A stretch of 64,000 nt of DNA from Actinia tenebrosa (lineage: Eukaryota > Cnidaria > Anthozoa > Actiniaria > Actiniidae): positions 274,457 through 338,456 of the forward strand of contig NW_022258004.1 in NCBI RefSeq assembly GCF_009602425.1, read 5' to 3'. The notes below the pieces were generated by a model. It worked only from the letters and a program-made list of their open reading frames with translations, ran no database searches and was not told where the DNA came from. Below are positions 39,113 to 49,810 of the stretch, one piece after another. A program made the translations under genes and the position numbers. Position 1 is the stretch's first letter. Every line of letters begins with the position of its first letter.

Positions 39113-39190
39113 TCCAATAAAGCAAAGTCAAAAACACTGTTAAAATGGTTTGCACATTAACATCACAATATCAATGTTTATAAACATTAT
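39113..39190. repeat. Dispersed direct repeat, copy 1
   Basis: About 78 bp similar to 41284-41363 in the same orientation; both contain TCCAATAAA near the start and GTTTATAAACATTA at the end. Confidence 0.55.
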
Positions 39191-39264
39191 ATATTATAAA
39201 ATATTACGAGACAAATCTGAATTAGTTTACAAATAATCTGTTTACTACTGAGTCAAGATCTGAA

Positions 39265-40119
39265 CTATTTTGCTTTCTCTTCATCATCATTGATTCTATC
39301 AATCCATGCCTTATTTCTGAGATCGACCCATGGATTCATATCAGCTCGCAACTCCTCCGGCAGCCTAAGAGACACCCTGGGACTATTTCCTATCTGCCTT
39401 GCCATAAGACACATATATCCAGCTGCCTTGACCATCCATTCCGTCGACGTCATAACCTCCCCAAGGTCTTTCAATCCTTCTTCTCTCAAATCTTCAAGGA
39501 CTGTCAATGGTTCTCCATTTTTAACTAAAAGTTCTAACTTCCTTTCATGCCAAGGTTCTTCAGATAGTTTAATTTGCAAATTCATGACATTTCGGAGATA
39601 AACATCTTCAAATAAAGGGCCATTAAAGACTCTAAAGGCAGGACCAGCATTGAGCTCTTTGATAATAACATTATACCCAAACTTACAAAAGATGGAAAAG
39701 TTAGGTTTCCTGATAAAACCAAAATTCCAAGGCTCTTCATGAACACTGTCAACTTCTCCAGATGCCAGAAGTGAGCATTGGGGAAGCTTTATGATTTCTT
39801 TCTCTAGTTTGTGTATATCTTCTGACGGGATCCCTGTGTCAAGGAGCTCCAATGGCGCATCCAATGAACCACTTTCTCCTAAAGACAGCACTACAATCCT
39901 CTCATTTGCTTCGTGGGCATAATACTGTCCCGTTCCAAGAAAGATTTGAGTTTTTTTCAAAGGCTCTAGTTTAGTTTTTATACAATCAAGTGCTTCGCAG
40001 AACCCAGCATCGCTGTTTGAAAACTTTGCAGAGCTTCTACTTATGGTCGTACGACTCACCTTGAGAGTACAATTCCACTGAGTTCTTCTTAAAATTCTTC
40101 CAAGGTGACAAAAAAGCAT
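39265..40119 (-). CDS. Unrecognised 284-aa protein with mitochondrial-type leader
   Basis: One uninterrupted exon from ATG at 40119 to TAG at 39265-39267. The first 36 residues have no acidic residue and seven Arg/Lys (R8, R11, R12, K20, R23, R28, K32), as in mitochondrial targeting peptides. The rest is a mixed, soluble, domain-like sequence with pieces such as TQIFLGTGQYYAHEANERIV, EEPWNFGFIRKPNF and PRVSLRLPEELRADMNPWVD. I do not recognise the family. The regular composition and the length argue strongly for a real gene. It is transcribed away from the ARH3 homologue with 230 bp between start codons, so the two probably share a promoter. Confidence 0.85.
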   Translation of the reverse strand: MLFCHLGRILRRTQWNCTLKVSRTTISRSSAKFSNSDAGFCEALDCIKTKLEPLKKTQIFLGTGQYYAHEANERIVVLSLGESGSLDAPLELLDTGIPSEDIHKLEKEIIKLPQCSLLASGEVDSVHEEPWNFGFIRKPNFSIFCKFGYNVIIKELNAGPAFRVFNGPLFEDVYLRNVMNLQIKLSEEPWHERKLELLVKNGEPLTVLEDLREEGLKDLGEVMTSTEWMVKAAGYMCLMARQIGNSPRVSLRLPEELRADMNPWVDLRNKAWIDRINDDEEKAK

Positions 40120-40349
40120 GCTGAACGGAGCCTTAGACGTTGGAAAACCATAAAAAAAAGGCCTTAAAAGGTTTTGAAAATTTGCGCGAAATCTTCACAA
40201 GACGGCGACCATTTTGGAATGACCGAAAAGCATCAAGGGATAGAATGAAGGATCCTGGGTAGACTCGATCCAGGCATTCTCGTCCTTCAAATTTTTGAGG
40301 AGAAAAGAAAATGCAAGCCTTTTAAAGATTCTTTTGAAAAATAGTACAT
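40120..40349. promoter_or_regulatory. Shared bidirectional promoter region
   Basis: The 230 bp separate two divergent start codons. At about 40203-40217 a GGCGACCATTTTGG block resembles YY1-type promoter elements (complement of ATGGCGNC). No TATA box is clear on either side. Confidence 0.55.
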
Positions 40350-40805
40350 ATGGCAAAATTGTTAGACAAATTCCGAGGATCTCTGGTTGGAGCCTTAGCT
40401 GGAGATTGTCTTGGAAGTTTCTTTGAAGGAGTGTCCTCTATTCCTATTCCTATCGAACATGTTAAAGATATAATTTCCAAGAAGATAGAACAAGTAGAAC
40501 CAGGAAGTATTACTTATTCCGATGATACAGCCATGACTAGAGCAATCTGTAAGTCTTTGATAGAGAAGCAAGGATTTGATGATGAGCATATGGCTTATGA
40601 ATTCAGCAAGGAGTTTTTCAAGGAGCCCAATAGAGGGTATGGAGAAAGAGTACGAGAGGTTTTCGTAAAGTTGAAAGATAAAGTCGAGGATTTTAGACAA
40701 CCTGCAAGAGAACAGTTTGATGGAACTGGTTCCTATGGCAACGGTGCAGCAATGAGGATATCACCCATTGCTTTGTACAGTAAGGATTCAGCAAGTCTGA
40801 TAGAG
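40350..40805 (+). CDS. ADPRS: ARH3 homologue, exon 1
   Basis: Residues 1-152, ending in phase 0 at LIE|GTATTT. Reading on past the donor gives an unrelated low-complexity tail and a stop at 40925. It carries E26 and the SDDT metal site. Confidence 0.93.
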
Positions 40806-42350
40806 GTATTTATAAAAATATTTAGACAATTCTTTAGAAAACTTGTTATTTGTGCATTTTCCTCCCTTTTTTTTCTCTCTCTTTCTTTTCAATATACTAA
40901 ATATACCAAAGACCTTTTTTCCTGAGACCCGTAAGGTGCACCCTCGTCTAGCTTCACTATATACTCTTTTGATAAATCCCACCATGCCTCATATGCTGTG
41001 TTTGACGTCCAATTCATTGTTTTTGAAATTTATTTGTTTTAAATGAAATTAAAAAGAATAAATTTGACAATAAAAGAATAAATTTGATGTCAGACGTGGA
41101 AAATAAAGCACTGTGGGATTTATTTAGAGGGTCTATAAACCTGTTTTGCTCATATGTTGTTGTTTTTACCCAAGCAAGACCACAATGCACCTTGTTTCTC
41201 AAACTCAAAAGTGGCCTGTTGTGAAGCTATTGGCAGGTGTACGATGATTGTTATTTAAAATTGCCAACCAGATCTATTGACAGTCCAATAAAAGAAAGTG
41301 GGAAAAACTAATGTAAAAATGTTTGGCACATTTACATCACTATGGCAGTGTTTATAAACATTACACACACCTATTACCAATGCTAAGCTGCATTACTCAC
41401 AAGTATTTCAGTTGGTATAAATGTATTGATATATACTCCCTAGTATGCAAGACGCAGTGCTGAGATCACCCATGTTCATATAAATGGTGTCAATGGAGCC
41501 ATTATCCAAGCTCAAGCTGTCTTCAATGCTTTGGTCATTGAACCACCAAATTTAGATAAGAACCAATATATTGATGATCTTGCTGAAGTGGCCGAAATAC
41601 TCAAAACAAAGTAAGTATTTATATTAGCCATTACCCAATCTAGACCTGTCTTTAATGCTTTGGTCATTGAACCACCAAATATAGATAAGAACAAATATAT
41701 TGATGATCTTGCTGAAGTAGCCAACGCACTTGAAACAGAATAAGTATTAAAGATTCACAGCCTCTATTTCGTCACTAGCATGTGAGCTCCAATGTCTGTT
41801 GCTTGTCTACTGTACTTTAGAATATATCCAGATTATTTAGCTTATTTGTTACTGACGAACTCTCAATAAGATTTGTTGTGATTGGCCCAAATTTGTAAGA
41901 GGACAAAACTCCCAAAGGATCAATCGACAAATAATTATTGCTGTTACTTTTCCAATTTTTTCTCATTTCTTTAGGATTTCGTTTCCATATGAATTACAGC
42001 TCAAGGAGATGAAAACTCTACTTTCTCTACCCATGGAGGAGATAACCAGCCAGAAAGTCAAGGAAACCTTTGGCAATGGAATCAGAGCTGAACAGGCTGT
42101 CCCTGCTGCAATTTTTGCTTTCCTTTTCAAGGGTACAGACTCAGTTAAAGAATGCATTCACTTTGCAATATCACTTGGTGGTGATACTGATACCATTGCC
42201 AGTATGGCAGGAGCAATTTCTGGGGCTTATCTGGGACTTCAAGCCATACCTGAGTCATGGAAGGAGAAGTGCGAGGCTTCAAAAGAAGCTATTGATTTTG
42301 CTGATAAGGTCTTCGAACTCAGAGAAAAAGAAGCTGTGAAGTCAAAGTGA
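40350..42350 (+). CDS. ADPRS: ADP-ribosyl hydrolase ARH3 (ADPRHL2/ADPRS) homologue, three exons
   Basis: ARH3 removes O-linked ADP-ribose from serine and also cleaves poly(ADP-ribose) in nucleus and mitochondria, using two Mg2+ ions. Join: 40350-40805, 41444-41610, 41975-42350, 999 nt and 332 residues (human protein 363). The DraG-type fold is shown by FRGSLVGALAGDCLGSFFEG with E26 (human E41), YSDDTAMTRA with S57-D58-D59 (human T76-D77-D78), FDGTGSYGNGAAMR, the exon 2 segment ARRSAEITHVHINGVNGAI, and SLGGDTDTIASMAGAI with D278, D280 and T281 (human D314, D316, T317). All metal ligands are present, with Ser in place of human T76. Donors are GAG|GTATTT and AAA|GTAAGT; acceptors CCCTAG and TTCTTTAG. 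An AATAAA near 43060 may end the transcript. It faces the 284-aa gene head to head. Confidence 0.95.
41284..41363. repeat. Dispersed direct repeat, copy 2
   Basis: Partner of 39113-39190; lies in ARH3 intron 1. Confidence 0.55.
41444..41610 (+). CDS. ADPRS: ARH3 homologue, exon 2
   Basis: Follows acceptor CTCCCTAG. It encodes YARRSAEITHVHINGVNGAI and continues to LDKNQYIDDLAEVAEIL, leaving in phase 2 at ACAAA|GTAAGT. YARRSAEITH aligns with human FARLSAQLTH. Confidence 0.92.
41626..41748 (+). pseudogene. Decayed tandem copy of ARH3 exon 2 (3' part)
   Basis: 123 bp matching 41497-41619 at a spacing of 129 bp. It repeats VIEPPN-DKN-YIDDLAEVA and keeps an open frame for about 37 codons. The original donor AAAGTAAGT reads GAATAAGT here, so the GT is lost and a TAA stop arises. 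The 5' third of the exon and its acceptor are not included. A duplicate that is probably never spliced in. Confidence 0.8.
41975..42350 (+). CDS. ADPRS: ARH3 homologue, exon 3
   Basis: Acceptor TTCTCATTTCTTTAG. The first base completes Lys208. It encodes the region with GNGIRAEQAVPAAIFAFL and the second metal motif GGDTDT, then AYLGLQAIPESWKEKC, ending at TGA 42348-42350. Confidence 0.95.
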
Positions 42351-42552
42351 GCTGTTAGACGGGGATTTGTTTTTGATATTTGCTTATTCAAGAATTTTAT
42401 TCATACCTGGTCAAAACTTACTGGTCAAAATGACTGGCAAGGCAAAGATTTTGTCCTGGTGAAATTCCAATTTGGCCAGACATTTTTTGTTGAGCAACTG
42501 TGTCTTTAGCCCTCATAATGAGTTGGAAGGGAATTTCAGGAGGGAGTAGAAA

Positions 42553-42760
42553 GGAGACAGACTTTCAAGCTGTATTTGCAACTCATAATCTTTGTACTAA
42601 AGAATGTGGCATATAATACATCTTAAAACAAGAATCTAATGTTCTATTTTGACTATACGATAGACTATCTTCAATCGCAAGGCATAAAAATGAGACAGAC
42701 CCTCAAACTGTATTTGCAACTCATAATCTTTGTACTAAAGAATATGGCATATATTGCATC
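42553..42760. repeat. Direct repeat, two copies of about 70 bp
   Basis: 42553-42621 and 42691-42760 share GTATTTGCAACTCATAATC and the following TTTGTACTAAAGAAT. Just downstream of ARH3, possibly in its 3' UTR. Confidence 0.7.
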
Positions 42761-43423
42761 ATAGTTCCACAACTGAGCACATTTCTCAAAGACTGTGGTG
42801 TTGTCATTTCAGAATCTTTCTTTTGATTTGCCCAAAGGTGATCCATAATGACTTGCAAATATTCAAGATGGCTGCCGCCTTGTGAAGTAGTGAAGTGTTA
42901 CCACATTGATTCCATGATTCCCTAATGGATGATAGATATACCTTTCTAGCATTCTTGAAATTGATAGATGGATCTATTTTCAAGTTGTTTGATAAATAAT
43001 CATTAATTGAGTTGTAGAAAAATGTTCCTTTTAATCGTTAATTCGAAGCTTAGGTAGTCTAAATAAAGAAGAGTTTCTAGTATTGTAACTATGAGAAAAC
43101 TTGTCCAGTTTTCAATAAGATATTGAGGAGCCAGCTTTGCATGAATTTTTAGCAGCAGGACAAGTTGATGGGCCAGGCAAAGTTCTGCATGACTTTGCTT
43201 TCCATAGCAACTACTTAATTTAATGCCCATGTGTAGTGAGATTTTTATAAAATTTAGTTAAATCTTGCAGGGCTGTAGACTTTCTGTCACTCCAATAAAT
43301 TTAATTAGTGCCGAAGCTAAGTGGTTATTTCGAAACTGAGAATTTTCCATTTTGATTTGTCTGGTTTAATATTATCTTTTATAAGATACCTGTTATGAAT
43401 CTTGAGTTTTGATAGGATGTGGG

Positions 43424-43965
43424 CACTTGCTTTATGAGAGTACACAGCACATGCACACACTTTCTATTTTGTCATTTGTATTCAAAATAACGGTAACTCT
43501 AATTTGTATTTTATAAAAGAAATAAAAAACTTGCTTACTGTGCTATGTGTACTTCTAAAGCACTTGGGGAATTGCAGAACACTGGAGAAGTGTTGAGAAG
43601 CACATCGCATCAAGCTTCTAACACTTCTCTTGTTTCGTTCTGCCAATCCTCACATGCTTTATAACTACACACAGCATGTGTGCCATTTCATAAAGCACTT
43701 GGGGAATTGCAGAACACTGGAGAAGTGTTGAGAAGCGCTTCACATTATGCTTCTAACACTTCTCTTGTTTTGTTCTGCCAATCCCCACATGCTTTATAAC
43801 TACACACAGCATGTGTGCCATTTCATAAAGCACTTGAGGAATTGCAGAACACTGGAGAAGTGTTGAGAAGCGCTTCGCATCATGCTTCTAACACTTCTCT
43901 TGTTTTGTTCTGCCAATCCCCACGTGCTTTATAACTACACAGCATGTGCCATTTTCTATTTCTTC
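43424..43965. mobile_element. Foldback element with internal 135-bp triplication
   Basis: Three units start at 43561, 43696 and 43831. Each is itself nearly palindromic: GCAGAACACTGGAGAAGTGT faces ACACTTCTC...GTTCTGCCAATCC. The outer ends (GCTTTATGAGAGTACACAGC and its near-complement at 43925-43945) are inverted. No coding capacity. A related single copy lies at 44588-44820. Confidence 0.7.
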
Positions 43966-44587
43966 AAAACTTTAAAAGTAGTGTTCCCAGTACATGATCT
44001 GGATTATTGTTGTTGGTTTTGCTGCTATTTGGTACGGGTTACAACTATTAATTCCAACCAAGTTAAACATACTGGAACACAACAGGGTTCGTGCTGCATC
44101 TCCACCACAAAATTCAAGGACGTTTTAAGGACATTTCAAGGTCCAAAATTACGATTATCAGGGATCAGTTTTGTTTGGCAATTTCTTCTTAACAATTTAT
44201 TTTTAAAAAAACTAATTATAACACATTTTTTAATGACCTTTATGACTTTAAGTAAAGTTATTTTAAAGCTATTTTCAAGAGCTTTTCAAGTGCACTTAAA
44301 AATGGTTTTTGAATTCTAGGGCTTTTTTAGGATTTCAAGGAGTAGCATGAACCCTGACAGAAAGAATACTTTACAATGCTTTGAAAACATGTGATTACGA
44401 TTATCCAGTTGGTAGGCCTCATTCTTATTAGATTTATCATATACAGGGTAAAATCGTATTACTTGAAGCTGACAGGGAAAAACCCAACTTTAGCATGAGC
44501 ATGCATCTTGCAACTACTGACTTCGCAGAATATCAGAAACTGCATGACTAAATAACTGTTAAATATAGCGCATTCTGATTGGTTGGG

Positions 44588-44820
44588 AGCACGTGCTTTA
44601 TGAGAGCACACAGCACGCACGCGCCCTTTGCAATTTATCAAAGAAATAAACTTGATGTGCTGTGTGCATTTATAAAGCACTTGGGGATTGGCAAACACTC
44701 GAGAAGTGTCGAGAAGCACTTCCCTACGCGTCGTACTTCTCCAACACTTCTCTCGTGTTCTGCCGATCCCCGCGTGCTTTATAACTGCACACAGCACGCG
44801 CGCGCGTTGTCTATTTTTTC
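44588..44820. mobile_element. Related foldback element, single unit
   Basis: Shares AAAGCACTTGGGGATTGGC, CGAGAAGTGTCGAGAAGCAC and the complement ATCCCCGCGTGCTTTATAAC with the array at 43424, but has one unit only. CG-rich inner repeats (GCGCGCGC) mark the right end. Confidence 0.65.
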
Positions 44821-45327
44821 AGTAAAGAAAATCAATGTTCACATTTCCCTTTCTTTCTTACCCATTTCCTTTTCTATTTCCAAAATCCATTTTTTTCCAC
44901 TCTACCACAACTGATATATCATCAGATAACTAGTCTAACAAGAATAGAACAGAAATTTAATAGATGTTTTGATATATTTGCTTTCGCAACACTTTAACTA
45001 TAGAGATCTATGAAATATCTGATTGAAAGATTTTTCAAAGCCGCTGTGGGTTAGTTACCATCCGCAGTCGGCAAAAAACTGAATGAAGTGACTTTCAAAC
45101 TATCTTTAGTACTTTGATATGGATTTACATTCATAGTCGGCTGTAATTACAGAGAAAAAACTTGTAATAACCGGTATGCAGTCAAGAATAAGCGTGAAAA
45201 GGCTAAAGCCTTAAATCGGTTCACCGCAGTGCACAGGCATCAGTTGTCTTTCTATTCTATCAACCCGTAGCTCTTTTTAAAACTTTTCTTCTATCTCCGC
45301 CTTTTCTTCTTCTGTTCTCTCTTCGTT

Positions 45328-45467
45328 ATGCTTTACGAAAGATGCCAAAAATGCGGCGCTTCACGATCGATCACGCTTCGCAAAAATTTCAGTTCTTCCC
45401 CTGATTCGCTATCGTTTTTGGCCATGGCTTGCAATTATTTGACGTTTACCCGTGGAAACCCTGCGAG
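45328..45467 (+). CDS. Weak candidate first exon
   Basis: ATG at 45328 opens 46 codons ending at a good donor GCGAG|GTACGT. The product is basic with a CxxC (RCQKCGAS). No following exon matches its phase 2 end convincingly, so this may be chance. Confidence 0.15.
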
Positions 45468-45738
45468 GTACGTAGCATCCAGCGAATGGCGGGAGAATTT
45501 TCACACCACAATTACAAAATCGGCCGTCACGTAAATCTAATTTTCATTACTAGTTTTCCTTGATATACTTCGCATTCATTATGTCATAGGACTGAAATAG
45601 AGTGGCCAAAAAGTACACCTGATGCTGAGCCTAGTTAGTTTAAAATGACCAAATCAAAGATACTCGCTTGGACAAGATAGCTTCGATGACGTCACAATTT
45701 GTAAATTTAAGAATGAAAACATTTACACACGATTTTGA

Positions 45739-45905
45739 CAGACTCGTACCCAGTCGCTTCTCGTCTTGTTGATCCCACGCTGTGGTTGATGGGAACGATT
45801 CAGTGATTTCCCGGTGCATCAGGAGAAGGACGGAAGAGAAAAACGAAGCCAAAAGCCACCGCGCGCAAAAAAGCGTGAAACAAATGACGACTGGGTACGA
45901 GTCTG
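45739..45905. mobile_element. 167-bp MITE with 18-bp TIRs and 9-bp TSD
   Basis: The termini are CAGACTCGTACCCAGTCG and its exact complement. CGATTTTGA flanks both ends (45730-45738 and 45906-45914). A 9-bp duplication fits Mutator-like or, if one base matches by chance, hAT elements. The inside is unique and noncoding. Confidence 0.85.
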
Positions 45906-46554
45906 CGATTTTGACACCATTAAGATAAGGTAGAATTTATATCTATTTCGCAGAATTTGTGCAGAGTTTACTTCACCCCACACGAGCTGCACTTTCTTGC
46001 TTTCTTTCTTGATAAATTACGTGCGGTGCACCTTGAAGACGAGGGGGCGTGGGTATTTTTGAGCCGATATTCTACGAGAAATGAATCTAAATTTGTATGG
46101 AACGTCAGTGTTAATTCACTTCTTTACTATGCGGAGAGCTTATGCACAAATGTTTAACTACAACACGCTTTACAACGCCTAATATTTCGACAAAACAATT
46201 AGTTACCATGATTACATCGCGTGTACTCAATCATATTTGAAGAATTATCCATAGCCAAGTTCAAATAGGTTGTTTCTTTGGCGTACACTAGGTTGAACGT
46301 ACCAAACAAAATTACTAAATTACAAGTCAGCGCTCAGTGTTATCACTGTTATAAGCCCAATCCATAGTCGGAGACAGAGATAACGAGGTTGATGAAGATA
46401 GTTTCTCCGTTCTCCCCTGCTGAGCACTACTACAGGTGCAAAACTAGTCGGATCTATTGAATACAGACCTAAAAAGCTTCAAGTTTCGTTATAATCCTTA
46501 ATCTTGTCGTTATCCCCTTTCTGCTTCATCTTCTATTGTTTCGAAAACTTGCAG

Positions 46555-46790
46555 GTGAAGAAGTAATTCATCAGCTCTTTTCTTTAGATACTTCAAGCGA
46601 TTTGACAGGCGAAGAAAGAATGGATACGCTTACTTTTAAAAATAGAAACTTAAAATTATCCACCAACGATGTGTTTTCGCGTTGTGTATTCTGTTCCGTT
46701 CTTCGAACTAGGATTGTCCTCTTTTCATTATATCCAGAGAGTCTTTCAAGAGTCTTTCGCCACAATGAAAGACTATTTATTTGTGCCTAA
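46555..46790 (+). CDS. Weak candidate terminal exon followed by A-tracts
   Basis: Acceptor-like AAAACTTGCAG precedes 78 codons ending at TAA (46788-46790). About 115 bp later AATAAA hexamers (46904 and 46920) are followed by the A-tract at 46937. Either a real last exon or the 3' end of a retrocopied transcript. No family recognised. Confidence 0.22.
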
Positions 46791-46932
46791 TTCGTAATTC
46801 ATATCCTGGCATAATTCTAGTTTAATTTGTAATTTCTTAATTTGCTAAAACCATTTTGGCGAATTACACCATAATTTTTCCATTAAATTTCATTCTATTT
46901 TACCTAATAAACTGTACCAATAAAAATTATGG

Positions 46933-46989
46933 AATAAAAAAAAAAAAAAAAAAAAAAAAAATGAAAAAAAAAAAAAAAAAAAAAAAAAA
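46933..46989. repeat. Two long A-runs split by ATG
   Basis: Two runs of about 25-28 A separated by TG. AATAAA hexamers lie just before. Confidence 0.9.
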
Positions 46990-47160
46990 TGACCGAGGTA
47001 TAAAATTTGACGAGTAAATAGATCTGTATAGTTAAATCCCAATAAAGCAATGCCGCGCACGAAATGGAAAAAGATAAATGAATGAAATAATGAATAAATC
47101 ATACAAAAAATATTGTAACTGTCAACTTCAAATTGTCAAAGCGTCAATCCAAATAAACTA

Positions 47161-47480
47161 TTAGTATAAATATTGTTTTCCTTCATGAATTTGGATTTCT
47201 TCTATCGTAAGTAGCAATCGCGATCTTAAATGTTTTAATTTTCTCGGATCATCTGTTTGGTATTTGACTTTTTTATTCCTACGATTGCCGATATTTGTCT
47301 TAAATTGGATCATCGAACAGCTTTTCACGAGTTTTTCTTGCGATCTTTTATTATCGAACTTAGAATAAGCCACACTTAGCTTACTTTCTTTCTCACCACC
47401 GAAAACAATACCACGATAGATAGCTCTTCTTACAGATTGATCTTAACAACTTGGAATTTCCATATACCCACCTCAAGTGT
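47161..47480 (-). CDS. Weak candidate exon, highly basic
   Basis: About 105 codons stay open on the minus strand, ending at TAA 47161-47163. The product is lysine-rich (e.g. GNRRNKKVKYQTDDPRKLKH). There is no ATG near the start and only a poor acceptor, so if real it is a terminal exon. No motif recognised. Confidence 0.18.
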
Positions 47481-49150
47481 CATTCGCTGTCCAATCACGT
47501 TGCAGCTGCGGCAAGGCCACATGCAAAGACAAGATGGATCTTTTTATTGAGGGCTCCGTAACTTGAGGGGTCCAATACACATCAAAGTACCTCTATGGGC
47601 ATTGAATTTCCTGTTCTCGGTAGGAGTTCTTCGCAAATCGATCTGACCACGTCACATGCACTTGTCATTCGTATTCTTTGGGTGATTACTTCATCAGCGG
47701 GCCACAAACTATTATTAAACACAATCGTTTCTTCTTAGCATGCAAGGAGCTTAGGCTGCAGAACAAATGGCGAAATGAAAACCTTAGCGCCTGAAAACAG
47801 GAGAAAATTTCATTCGCGGGGTTCCGTGTTGGGTTTCTACGCGCCAACTCAATCTGTCACTTAAAAGTGGAGCACACAAAATTCTAATTGGAGATTTTTT
47901 GTCAGATACAGGGAATCAATCGTTCTAGGTTAGTGTTTATACATAAACTACGAAGTTGGTACTTTAAAACGCAGCGAACAAAAGCTTGCAGCCAACAAAA
48001 GCTTCTTTGTGAGCTTAGTGACTTGTGGACCCATATCGTAATATACAGCGAGGGAGCTACGACAAAAAAAAGTTATTCAAAAGGTATTGTATCACCTTAG
48101 CTTAAGAAACAAAATAACGTTGAATTTCAAAAATCAAGAAAGGGCACAAATTATGGTACGAAGATTTCGATTGATTATTTTGTTTGTTGACCGTGAATAT
48201 TATTATTGCGGTGCACCTGTTATAGTGCTCATGCGTCAATAGCCTTAGCATCCTAGAAATTGTTTACATGTTCCCAATTTGCCAGTCACCAGTCGTTGGA
48301 CGTGTTCTTTGAACGGCACGCGTGCTTCACGGCAGCGCGTCATAAAATATTGATAAAGTGTCTGAACAAGTGTCGGGTGCCATTGTACTTTAATTTTGTT
48401 TGAATGCGACTGGACTGACCTTCTCAAAACGTTTGTCGCATTAAATCCTGAATTCTGAAAGAACAGTGAACAGCGCATTTCCTTTTGAAATTTAAGGGGG
48501 GAAAAGAATATCATTCTGTATTTATGAAAAGATATTTATAGGCTACAGGAGGAAAAATATGTTGGTTTGCCTCACATCACTTGACCGCAATTATTCGAAC
48601 TACAATTCAGTATTCACAAGATCGACAACCTTTTTTAGAATAACTGTATGGTCGATGACACTTGTCGGCATATTATAACCGAGGTTTCTTATCATCAAAC
48701 GCATTCAATGTTGGAACATTATCCTTCAATCTGGCACTTATTTGAGTGAAATTGAAGAATTGAAACATCTCTCATCTAATGGAACTAGTCTATTTGCATT
48801 TTTAAGAAGCTTTATCAAACCCGGCAGTTGTCGGCCATGTGCTTTGTTGAAACTCACACTTTTAGGTGTTTTCCCATTTTCTTGTGCAGGAAAAATAAGC
48901 TTCTTACGAATCTAGTTTTATGCACACAAAAGAAACTAAAGTTTTTGGTGCTTGCCCTCTAGCGCGAGAGTTCATGCTACAAATCGTATGCTATTTCTAA
49001 TTCGCCGCTAATGGCCAAGATAAAGATCTCCGTATCATTTAAACCGGACGATAACTAAAATAATGAAAAACGAAACATGATTTCAGGAGTAAATTCTACT
49101 TCCTGTTACGCAAAGAGTCTTTAATACTTGGAGGTGTTTTCCTAGAAGCG
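47481..49150. other. Intergenic, nothing firm
   Basis: Short open frames only (for example 48245-48514 on the minus strand) without supporting splice or start signals. Confidence 0.35.
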
Positions 49151-49155
49151 ATGTA

Positions 49156-49340
49156 CACCTACTTGCAAGAACGTTGTCATACGAAAATACAACATTAGTG
49201 ATTTAGTGGGATAGGAATTATATTAAAAAACAAAAGAAGATTACTGAAGCTGAACTCTTTCTTTTATCTTTTAATGTATTCCTTTCTCACTAAATTACTA
49301 ATGTTCTAAAATCGTATGACAACGTTCTTGCGAGTAGGTG
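49156..49340. mobile_element. MITE flanked by TA
   Basis: CACCTACTTGC at the left faces GCGAGTAGGTG at the right; arms of about 55 bp include AAGAACGTTGTCATACGA. TA on both sides is consistent with a Tc1/mariner-type target. No transposase. Confidence 0.65.
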
Positions 49341-49638
49341 TATGATCATTTTGTGGTTTTGTGGTTTATCGGGGTCATGATGTTAGTATAACAGGGTTAA
49401 TTTATTTGGTGTTACGTTATGAATGAGGCATGCAGGAATAGTTAGTGATAATGAAGATTTTAAGGTGGTGTGTGGTTTACCCCAAGATCTATGTACTGAA
49501 TAGTCTTTTGCACAACTCGAAGACTGAATGACCGACAAAGCTTGCCTCACGTTATGAGTCAGAACCTTGCTTGTGCGCTTATTCACCGAACTTCTGCTTT
49601 AAAAGGGCTTAAGTGTTAAACTGCCAAATAGCTTTTCT

Positions 49639-49810
49639 GAGCCATTCCAAGGTTGAGAAAAATGCTGGGTCGAGTGGGAATTGCAGTGCGCATTTTGGGG
49701 CTGTTTCAGGGGACGAAATAGACGCCATCTTGGAAATACGTCCCCTAAAACAGATTCACAATGCACTGCAAAACCAACTCGACCCAGTTTTCTCTCAACC
49801 ACGGAACGGC
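49639..49810. repeat. Palindromic element, about 172 bp
   Basis: CTGGGTCGAGT in the left arm and ACTCGACCCAG in the right arm belong to inverted arms of about 70 bp around CGAAATAGACGCCATCTTGG. Noncoding; a MITE or foldback remnant. Confidence 0.65.

Noticed and set aside
40395-40700. 101-aa minus-strand frame
   Set aside because: Shadow of ARH3 exon 1.
48245-48514. 89-aa minus-strand open frame
   Set aside because: No start context, splice sites or motif; cannot be told from chance.
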